From CAYGZA01 sp964354135 (GTDB lineage: Bacteria > Planctomycetota > Planctomycetia > Pirellulales > Thermoguttaceae): 39,762 nucleotides of DNA. This document shows, piece after piece, positions 34,151 through 39,762 of the stretch. Position numbers and translations under genes: made by a program. The notes under the pieces were generated by a model. The model worked only from the letters and a program-made list of their open reading frames with translations. It was not told where the DNA came from and did not search any database. The DNA is taken from contig CAYGZA010000015.1 in assembly GCA_964354135.1 (NCBI GenBank), positions 1 through 39,762 on the forward strand. Direction: 5' to 3'. Within the stretch, counting starts at the first letter, position 1, and the number at the start of each line of letters is the position of its first letter.

Positions 34151-34226
34151 ACCGGCCCCTTGGTGGGCCCAAGAGGGGTTCCCGCGCGCAAGTTGCTTCA
34201 GCAAAACGGTTTAAGGAGGAACCGCG

Positions 34227-36200
34227 ATGACTGAGAAGGATCTCCCGCGGAAGGCCGCGCCGGCTCCACGATGGACGCGACGCCTCACGATGGCGCTGGG
34301 CGGCATTCTCGTTCTGGCCGCCTGCGTAGCCATCCGTTGCTGCTGGGAGGCCGATCCCGCCGGCGCCGCCCCCCAGCAAACCGCGGCGCAACGCTCCCCC
34401 ACCGCTCTGCCCGTCCCGGCCAAGGCAGATACCCGCGCCGCCAGTCCGGCCGCCAACCCCACGCCGCTCAAGGTGGTGGCGACCGTTAACGGCGAAGACG
34501 TCACCCGCGAGGACCTGGCCCGCGAGTGCCTCCGCCACTACGGGGAAGACGTGCTGGAAAGCCTGGTCAACAAGTACTTGATCATCAGCGAATGCCAGCG
34601 GCTGGGCGTCTCGGTCACGCAAGAAGAGACCAATCGGGAGGTCGAGCGGATCGCCCGGCGTTTCGGGCTGCCGGTCGATCAATGGCTGAAGATGCTCAAG
34701 CAGGAGCGGGGCATCGGCCCGACCCAGTATGCCAGCGACATCATCTGGCCGACGCTGGCCCTGCGCAAGCTGGCCGGGGAGCAACTGCAAATCTCCAAGG
34801 ACGAGCTTCTGACCGAGTTCGAGCTGCACTACGGCCCGGCGGTGAAGGCCCGAATTATCGTTTGCCAGACCGCCGAGAAGGCCGAGAAGGTCCGCGCCGT
34901 GGCCTTGGCCAAGCCGGCGGAATTCGGCAATCTGGCCAAAGACCAGTCCGAGGACCCCACCAGCGCAAGCCTCAAAGGGATGATCCAGCCGATCCGCAGG
35001 CACATGGGCAACAACGAGATCGAGCAGGTCGCCTTCTCGATGAAGGACGGCGAAATCTCGCCGGTGATCCAAATCGCCAGCCAGCACGTGATCCTGCAGC
35101 GGGAAGGAGAAATCCCCGCCCGGGAGGTCCGTTTCCAGGACGTCCAGCCGCAGATGGAAGAACTGATCCGCGACCGGAAGCTGAAGTCGGCAGCCAACCA
35201 GATTTTCCAACGGCTCCAGGACGAGGCCGGCAAGCAGGGCGGGATTGTCAACGTCATCAACGACCCCCAGAAAAGCCGGCAAATGCCCGGGGTCGCTGCG
35301 GTGATCAACGGCCACCAGATCACCGTCCGCGAGCTGGCCGACCGGTGCATCGAACGCCACGGGGAGGAGGTTCTGGAAGGGACCCTCAACCGCCGCTTGC
35401 TGGAGCAGGGCTGCCGCAGGAAGAACGTCGCGGTGACCGAGGCCGACATCGACCAGGAAATCGCCCGCGCCGCCGCGGCGATGCTCACCCCGCGGCCCGA
35501 CGGAAAGCCGGACGTCGAAACCTGGCTCGGGATGGTGACCAAGCAGCAGGGCGTTTCCGTCGACGTCTACCGCCACGATTCCGTGTGGCCCTCCGTCGCC
35601 CTGAGGAAACTCGTCGGCGACCGGGTCCAGGTGACCGAGGACGACTTGCAGAGGGGCTTCGAGGCCAACTACGGCCCGCGGGTCCGCTGCCGGGCGATCG
35701 TTTTGGATAACCTCCGCCGCGCCCAGCAGGTTTGGGAGATGGCCAAGCAGAATCCCAGCGTGGGGTACTTCGGCGAGCTGGCCGCACAATTCTCGGTGGA
35801 GGGGGGCAGCCGGGCCCTCAAAGGCGAGGTCCCCCCGATCCAGAAGCACGGCGGCCAGCCGCTCCTGGAAAAGGAGGCCTTCGCCCTGAAGAAAGGCGAG
35901 CTTTCCAGCATCATCGAGGTGGAGGGAAACAAATACGTCATCCTCCTCTGCGAGGGCTACACCGAGCCGCAGAAGGTCGATTTCAAGGCCGTCCGCGACC
36001 TGATTTTCGAGGACGTCCACGAGAAGAAGCTGCGGCTGGCCATGGGGGACTGCTTCCAGCAATTGCAGGATGAGGCCACGATCGACAACTACCTCGCCGG
36101 CAGCAGCCGCGTGCCCAAGCGGCAGGAGAAGACCGCCGGCCTGCCGGTCAAGTCAGCCTCGCGGAGCCTCGTTCCCGTCCGGCCGCCCGCCACGCGGTAA
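34227..36200 (+). CDS. Exported double parvulin-type (PpiC/SurA-like) peptidyl-prolyl isomerase
   Basis: 657 residues; AAGGAGG precedes the ATG. A membrane anchor or signal (residues 22-40, ending in ILVLAACVAIRCC) may carry a lipobox-like LAAC. Two consecutive modules follow. Module 1 (about 78-340) starts VVATVNGEDVTREDLARECLRHYGEDVLESLVNKYL, and module 2 (about 355-620) starts GVAAVINGHQITVRELADRCIERHGEEVLEGTLNRRL. Each holds a SurA_N-like helical part, a YGPxVxxR-type entry and a parvulin domain (KGMIQPIRRH...; KGEVPPIQKHGG...). It probably folds outer-membrane or secreted proteins, of which this window has many. The C-terminus is Arg/Pro-rich. Confidence 0.9.
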   Translation: MTEKDLPRKAAPAPRWTRRLTMALGGILVLAACVAIRCCWEADPAGAAPQQTAAQRSPTALPVPAKADTRAASPAANPTPLKVVATVNGEDVTREDLARECLRHYGEDVLESLVNKYLIISECQRLGVSVTQEETNREVERIARRFGLPVDQWLKMLKQERGIGPTQYASDIIWPTLALRKLAGEQLQISKDELLTEFELHYGPAVKARIIVCQTAEKAEKVRAVALAKPAEFGNLAKDQSEDPTSASLKGMIQPIRRHMGNNEIEQVAFSMKDGEISPVIQIASQHVILQREGEIPAREVRFQDVQPQMEELIRDRKLKSAANQIFQRLQDEAGKQGGIVNVINDPQKSRQMPGVAAVINGHQITVRELADRCIERHGEEVLEGTLNRRLLEQGCRRKNVAVTEADIDQEIARAAAAMLTPRPDGKPDVETWLGMVTKQQGVSVDVYRHDSVWPSVALRKLVGDRVQVTEDDLQRGFEANYGPRVRCRAIVLDNLRRAQQVWEMAKQNPSVGYFGELAAQFSVEGGSRALKGEVPPIQKHGGQPLLEKEAFALKKGELSSIIEVEGNKYVILLCEGYTEPQKVDFKAVRDLIFEDVHEKKLRLAMGDCFQQLQDEATIDNYLAGSSRVPKRQEKTAGLPVKSASRSLVPVRPPATR

Positions 36201-36533
36201 ACCCGCGTCTTCAGCGCCCCGTGATGTCCGCATGTCCAGAGGCGGTTATTCTGCCACTGCCCGCTGCTTGCGCGGCCAGTATTGGCAAGCCGCGGTAATC
36301 TCCGATAGACTCTTGCCGGGCCAAGACGCGCAAGAGTGAAGGAGCAGGAGGCGATTCGCACGTGCCTTGCCCCGGGCCGGCCCTATGGCAACCAGCCGTG
36401 GCAACAGACCCAGGCCAAACGACGGGGTTTGATGCACACCTTGCGGCGTGAAGGTCCTCCCAGCGGAGCACAAACGGCCAGCGAGAAGCTGCCAAACTGG
36501 CTGCGTCCCCGTTTCGACCGTCTTCCTATTTTC
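36201..36533. other. Spacer after the foldase gene
   Basis: About 330 bases without a supported gene. TTGGCA (36282-36287) and TAGACT (36306-36311) with an 18-base spacer look like a promoter. They are followed by AGGAGCAGGAGG and a 29-codon GTG frame (36362 onward) of no recognisable character. Copy A of a 36-bp direct repeat ends the spacer. Confidence 0.4.
36491..36526. repeat. Direct repeat copy A flanking the VapC module
   Basis: 36 bases with the core GCTGCGTCCCCGTT, ending 7 bases before the vapC stop. It matches copy B (37342-37377) at about 30 of 36 positions. Confidence 0.7.
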
Positions 36534-36956
36534 CTAGACGAGCCAGTTCTCCACTCGCAGATTAGGCACTTGCTCAAAGTCGCGCAGATTCGCGGAGAGC
36601 AGCAGGACTCCGTTTGCCAATGCCGTGGAAGCGATCTTCAGGTCCATGGTTCCGATCCGGATCCTCTGTTGGCGCAGTCGCTTGAACTCGCCAGCCGCCG
36701 CCTCGTCGAACGGAGCAATGGGCCATCGACCGAAGAAGTCAAAAAGCCCAACCAGACGATCGTAGGCTGGGATCTGCAGGTGCACATCGCTGGAGCGGTG
36801 GATGAGGGCCAGCCACCCACGCATTTGTTCCTCAATCGTGATGGCCGTGGTCGCAAAGTCCTGGTCCGCAGACGCGGTCATGTTCGCTCTTAAGGCGGTG
36901 ACTTGGAGCGCCATCGACTGCAAAACGTTGATGTGGTCCGTATCGAGAAGGATCAC
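36534..36956 (-). CDS. vapC: VapC-type PIN-domain toxin ribonuclease
   Basis: 140 residues from a GTG at 36956 that overlaps the upstream stop in GTGA. PIN-domain features are the first acidic residue in ILLDTDH (D5), TTAITIEEQMRGW (E42/E43), GTMDLKIAS (aspartate) and LSANLRDF near the C-terminus. VapC toxins cleave tRNA or rRNA and arrest growth when free of antitoxin. The 4-bp overlap with the 70-residue gene upstream shows translational coupling. Confidence 0.92.
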   Translation of the reverse strand: MILLDTDHINVLQSMALQVTALRANMTASADQDFATTAITIEEQMRGWLALIHRSSDVHLQIPAYDRLVGLFDFFGRWPIAPFDEAAAGEFKRLRQQRIRIGTMDLKIASTALANGVLLLSANLRDFEQVPNLRVENWLV

Positions 36957-37165
36957 GACTGGGCGTCCTGCTGCGCTGCGCGCCGCTCAGCTTCGCGAAG
37001 CCTGCGCCCCTCCTCTTGAATCTCCTGAATCACAGGATCGCCCTCGAACATGCCGATCGTGCTCCGCCAGTCCTTTCGCTGCTTACCGGCGTCTGCGACT
37101 CCGACGAGTCCCGCAACCGTCTGTTCCAGTGAGCTGACGCGTTCCTCCAGCGTGCGCTGCGACAT
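36953..37165 (-). CDS. Coiled-coil antitoxin partner of VapC
   Basis: 70 residues, with AGGAGG 8 bases before the ATG. The N-terminal half is a coiled coil (LEERVSSLEQTVAGL). The C-terminal half KDWRSTIGMFEGDPVIQEIQEEGRRLREAERR resembles toxin-binding tails of small antitoxins paired with PIN toxins. No AbrB, RHH or HTH DNA-binding domain is visible, unlike classical VapB. Assignment rests on the 4-bp overlap with vapC and on this tail. Confidence 0.8.
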   Translation of the reverse strand: MSQRTLEERVSSLEQTVAGLVGVADAGKQRKDWRSTIGMFEGDPVIQEIQEEGRRLREAERRAAQQDAQS

Positions 37166-37207
37166 TTCAGACTCCTCCTCTTGGGATTTCAGCCGGGCCC
37201 AAGTCTA

Positions 37208-37236
37208 ATTCTAGCACGGCGCAGCACGGGTGCCAG
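37208..37236 (-). promoter_or_regulatory. Promoter of the antitoxin-vapC operon
   Basis: On the minus strand, CTGGCA (4 of 6) and TAGAAT (5 of 6) lie 17 bases apart, about 43 bases before the antitoxin start. Confidence 0.5.
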
Positions 37237-37341
37237 CCCCACTCCGTTTGGTGACACTGTGTGGCATTCTCACCTTCTTACCTTCCCGCGCCCTCCCCCT
37301 CTTGCCTTCTCACCCATCCACCTTGGAGGTCGGAAAAAGCC

Positions 37342-37377
37342 GCAAAACTAGCTGCGTCCCCGTTGCGAGCGTCCGCC
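37342..37377. repeat. Direct repeat copy B flanking the VapC module
   Basis: Shares the GCTGCGTCCCCGTT core with copy A in the same orientation. It lies 57 bases beyond the stop of the TIR-like gene. On the minus strand it is followed by GGCTTTTTCC. Confidence 0.7.
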
Positions 37378-37433
37378 GTTCGTGGCAAAGCGGGAGGTCA
37401 GTTGCGAAGCCATTCCATTTGATTTTGTGGGGC

Positions 37434-38726
37434 TCAATAATTGCCCGCTGCGTTCTGGTACGACTTGATGTCAGCAAGACTCAGCACGCGGCCGTCTCGA
37501 CAAAAGAGATCACAGAAGTCTTTCCCCATTGTGGCAAAGTATTCCAGCCAGTTTTCGCGGAAATCAACTGCGGACTTCTCGATCTTTCGTTGAATAGTCG
37601 GTGCACGACATGGTCCCATCGAGTCGCCGAGCTCGAATCTCAGCCAACGCCCTCGAATGTTCCTGGCCGAGAATTCAAGCTGCACGCGCTCTGCGTCGCC
37701 GAAATGCCGCGACAGGTTGCGAGCAAGCTGAAACGCTTTTGATAACTCCGTTAGGGCGTGGCCTGCCATCACCCATCCACCGGCTGGAATGACTAGGTCC
37801 TCTGGCCGTTCCGGACTAACCATCGCGTCACGTCCCGACAGCGTTATCGACTGCCAACCGCCTACTATGAATTCAGCCCAGAATTGTCCGGCGTACGTCA
37901 TCGCCCATGGGTCGCCATACGTATCGTTGTAGATGCCCCAGTCCATGGGGGCTGTTCCTTTCTGTTGAGGTGGATAGCGATGGAATCGGTCGGTACGGGG
38001 ACCGATGCTGCGAAGGAGATCTTCGAGCGATCCCGCATCAGCCCACCGCTTTGGCCGAAACAACGATGGCCGAAATGCCAGTTCGATTCTCGGATAATCG
38101 GCCTGAGTTGGCCCGGATGATTGGTAGGTGGCCTGGATTTCCGATAGATGGCGTTGATGCAGTATCTCATCGTCGCCGCCATATCCTCCGACAAGTCCCA
38201 GTTCAACCACGCCGCGGAGTGCGGATTCGAGTTCCTTCGCCAACGAGGCAACGGTTTCCTTGCGAGTAGTGCCCTCATTCGGACTCGTGAACGCGATTGG
38301 GCGACGGTGATGGGCAAGGTCGAAGATTTGTTTCGCTGCGAGACCATGAGCTTCATTCATGACACAGATAAGTCGCTCTGGTCCTACCGACGCAAAAGCA
38401 TATCCCAATTCAAAGAGCACGTTTGGGTTGGAGCAATGCTTCGGATCATCAGCTCCGGTCTTTGCCACGAAGGTTAGGTCCGAGACAACGGCGTCCGATT
38501 CGCGCAATCGCCGCAGAAGGGTCTCCGGTATGTTGCAGAGCCCAGGCTCACCCTCGGTGTCCGATTGAATAAGAATCCGGTATGGGTTGCCAGTGTCTTT
38601 GCCAATCGCGTCGGCAGCAGCCTCCAATGCTTCACGAATTAGATCGCGGGTGTGCTGCCGCTTCGTATCACTTTGCCACGAAAAGAAAACGGTGAAGACT
38701 TCGCTCAAGTTGTCCCCCGACCCCAT
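37434..38726 (-). CDS. TIR-like protein with uncharacterised C-terminal domain, probable defence factor
   Basis: 430 residues from the ATG at 38726; a TTG at 38708 with GGGGGA before it is a real alternative. The N-terminal domain begins FTVFFSWQSDTKRQHTRDLIREAL (SWQSD at 16-20). It continues with ESDAVVSDLTF (D83) and SNPNVLFELGYAFA, whose E106 sits where TIR-like and related nucleotide-hydrolase families keep a catalytic glutamate. The domain is about 180 residues. The C-terminal half (about 190-430; MDWGIYNDTYGDPWAMTYAGQFWAEF) vaguely resembles the sensing part of AlbA_2-type proteins. Base use is less GC-rich than the core genes. Its neighbours are toxin-antitoxin modules. A role as an NAD- or nucleotide-consuming antiphage effector is inferred, not shown. 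Confidence 0.75.
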   Translation of the reverse strand: MGSGDNLSEVFTVFFSWQSDTKRQHTRDLIREALEAAADAIGKDTGNPYRILIQSDTEGEPGLCNIPETLLRRLRESDAVVSDLTFVAKTGADDPKHCSNPNVLFELGYAFASVGPERLICVMNEAHGLAAKQIFDLAHHRRPIAFTSPNEGTTRKETVASLAKELESALRGVVELGLVGGYGGDDEILHQRHLSEIQATYQSSGPTQADYPRIELAFRPSLFRPKRWADAGSLEDLLRSIGPRTDRFHRYPPQQKGTAPMDWGIYNDTYGDPWAMTYAGQFWAEFIVGGWQSITLSGRDAMVSPERPEDLVIPAGGWVMAGHALTELSKAFQLARNLSRHFGDAERVQLEFSARNIRGRWLRFELGDSMGPCRAPTIQRKIEKSAVDFRENWLEYFATMGKDFCDLFCRDGRVLSLADIKSYQNAAGNY

Positions 38727-38814
38727 TGGGAAGGATGGTGAATGCGACCTCAAACGATGGAATTACGCGCTATTTCGACGTTCATTGCACTCTATTCAGC
38801 CCAATTTGTATATC

Positions 38815-38840
38815 GGGGTCAGACTCTAAGACTTCAGTCT
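38815..38840. repeat. GGGGTCAGACTC element with AGACT/AGTCT palindrome
   Basis: GGGGTCAGACTC is followed by AGACTTCAGTCT, a perfect palindrome. The first part resembles a short intergenic motif common in many bacterial genomes (REP-like). It lies between the TIR-like gene and the HigA remnant. Confidence 0.45.
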
Positions 38841-38927
38841 ACGGCTTGTCTCGCGCCGACGGAAAGGCCATCGTCGCACCCATGCCGAGCCCCCCACTTC
38901 TCCGGTTCGCCCGTGTCGCGATCCTTG

Positions 38928-39194
38928 TCAGTCGCCGATCCGAAGCGGCCGCAGGCGGGCGATCTCCGCAGCCCTTTGGCCGCGCATCGCGTGCCAGACG
39001 TCCCAGTCCAATTGGAGCCCAAGCCAGAAACTTGCCGGCATCCCCAGCACCCGCTCGAAACGCAGCGCCGTGTCCGGCGTCACCGAGCGCTTCCCGCGAA
39101 CGATCTCGTTCAGCCGGGGGAACGAGATTCCCAGGCGGATCGCGAAGGCCGACTGGCTGATCCCGAGCGGACGAAGGAATTCCTCCAGCAGCAT
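38928..39194 (-). CDS. higA: HigA-type antitoxin lacking the usual N-terminus
   Basis: 88 residues from the ATG at 39194. MLLEEFLRPLGISQSAFAIRLGISFPRLNEIVRGKRSVTPDTALRFERVLGMPASFWLGLQ is the XRE-type helix-turn-helix of HigA. Full-length relatives start about 10 residues earlier (HPGE- before MLLEEF). Here the preceding sequence is a HigB fragment fused in another frame. The internal ATG may still allow translation and DNA binding. The C-terminus (MRGQRAAEIARLRPLRIGD) looks intact. Confidence 0.8.
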   Translation of the reverse strand: MLLEEFLRPLGISQSAFAIRLGISFPRLNEIVRGKRSVTPDTALRFERVLGMPASFWLGLQLDWDVWHAMRGQRAAEIARLRPLRIGD

Positions 39195-39201
39195 CTGGCC
39201 T

Positions 39202-39300
39202 TTCCCATCGGAAACAAACGCAATACTGCTCGTTGATACGGATACTATGCTGACCGCGTCGATTGCCTCGGAGGCGCTCCAGCCGATTTCCCGGCGGGAT
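39202..39300 (-). pseudogene. Fragment of a HigB toxin gene
   Basis: IPPGNRLERLRGNRRG followed by QHSIRINEQYCVCFRWE is the C-terminal core of HigB/RelE-type toxins. The N-terminal half and the last residues (normally ending in a DYH motif) are missing. Similarity may reach back to about 39333, where it meets the end of another toxin pseudogene. A deletion joined this fragment directly to higA. Confidence 0.75.
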
Positions 39301-39566
39301 TACTGCGACGCTCGCTGCGTGGTCCACGCCGACAGAACGTAAACCGTGCAATCGTCCGGAATCACCTCGTACTCGACTCCCAAGGGGCGGCTGATCAGGA
39401 TGCGAACACCTACCCTGCGCGATTCGCCTTTCGTTTCCGGATCCTCGCGCAACTCGGCGTCAATGCGTGCGGCGGCCGACGTGACCGACTGCCGTTTGTC
39501 CGACGCGAGCCAGACGCTCGCGAGGTGCTCTTACGCACTCGCGGTCCAAGCAACCCTGTACCTCAT
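39300..39566 (-). pseudogene. ParE/RelE-like toxin gene with in-frame stop at codon 12
   Basis: From the ATG at 39566 the reading is MRYRVAWTASA, a TAA (39531-39533), then in the same frame EHLASVWLASDKRQSVTSAAARIDAEL, then RVGVRILISRPLGVEYEVIPDD, ending at TAA 39300-39302. The restored sequence reads as a small RelE/ParE-like planctomycete toxin. A single base change (for example from CTA or TTA) would explain the stop. The last few residues may derive from the neighbouring HigB fragment. The start overlaps the upstream antitoxin stop as ATGA. Confidence 0.75.
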
Positions 39567-39762
39567 TTCAGGCTGTCCAGGGCGGCCAGGATGTCTTGAA
39601 GCGAGCGTCCGGATCGTTGCTGTCGAAACCGCTCGATCTGTTCGTCCGAGAACGGGGACTCGGTGCCCTCCTCTCCTTTGCCGGTCGGCGGCTCCAGCGG
39701 CTCGAAATAGCCAATCACCCGGCCGGATTCGTCGCACAAGAGAGCGGTTTCGCGAATACCAG
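39563..39762 (-). CDS. Antitoxin-like protein of the broken toxin (5' end outside window)
   Basis: 65 C-terminal residues are visible: ETALLCDESGRVIGYFEPLEPP, an acidic linker, then SPFSDEQIERFRQQ and RSGRSLQDILAALDSLK. The pattern DExGxVxGYFxP...GRSLxxILxxLxxL is that of small planctomycete antitoxins paired with RelE/ParE-like toxins. Its stop overlaps the toxin start by 4 bp. It is intact within the window although its toxin is broken. Confidence 0.7.
   Translation of the reverse strand, partial: GIRETALLCDESGRVIGYFEPLEPPTGKGEEGTESPFSDEQIERFRQQRSGRSLQDILAALDSLK

Noticed and set aside
34149..36062. 637-codon minus-strand frame opposite the foldase gene
   Set aside because: Antisense shadow; the foldase frame shows two recognised parvulin modules.
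36336..36893. 185-codon plus-strand frame over vapC
   Set aside because: Most of it is antisense to the clear PIN-domain gene; no family resemblance.

Overview
The window looks like a piece of a chromosome from the phylum Planctomycetota, probably near the Pirellulales. This rests on gene families and style, not on a marker gene. The sequence is GC-rich. It carries a DUF1559 protein with a prepilin-type N-terminus, a membrane protein with a degenerate planctomycete-type J-like domain, many secreted proteins with polysaccharide-lyase or hydrolase folds, a DUF3467 protein, and lpxA (so an LPS-type outer membrane). Genes are mostly single or in short runs, with frequent strand changes and long spacers full of small hairpins and repeats.

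Layout. 0-4.1 kb: a secreted alpha-2-macroglobulin on the minus strand, running off the left edge. 4.4-9.8 kb: J-like membrane protein, folC, a small phosphoesterase, a SAM methyltransferase and a Pro-rich lipoprotein. 9.8-12.2 kb (minus): cca, a 58-residue coiled-coil protein and a Tat-exported phosphoesterase in an operon-like order. The gap between the first two is filled by a 14-unit heptamer repeat. 12.4-14.0 kb: a strong promoter, the DUF1559 protein and tRNA-Leu(CAG). 14.0-18.6 kb: rhamnogalacturonan lyase, lpxA, a TPR protein, a DUF3467 protein and a small conserved protein. 18.7-25.7 kb: a 1305-residue secreted protein, an esterase and a heparinase-II/III-like lyase. With the rhamnogalacturonan lyase these suggest polysaccharide breakdown outside the cytoplasm. 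25.8-29.2 kb: DUF3800, an M14-type peptidase and an RlmM-type rRNA methyltransferase. 29.3-33.1 kb: a clear promoter drives a secreted protein with twelve D-x-x-G-x-D-x-Y repeats, followed 43 bp later by a secreted terpene-cyclase-fold-like protein. 33.1-36.2 kb: birA (catalytic part only) and a double parvulin-type foldase diverge from a good promoter.

36.5-39.8 kb (all minus) is an accessory island: VapC toxin with an overlapping coiled-coil antitoxin, a TIR-like protein probably involved in defence, a HigBA remnant, and a second toxin/antitoxin pair whose toxin is broken by an early stop. Near-identical 36-bp direct repeats flank the VapC module.

The most unusual items are the repeat-protein/cyclase-like pair at 29.6-33.1 kb, the TIR-like protein with its uncharacterised C-terminal half, the two heptamer arrays placed against stop codons, and the fused, decaying toxin-antitoxin remnants at the right end. 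No CRISPR array, rRNA, insertion sequence or transposase gene was seen.
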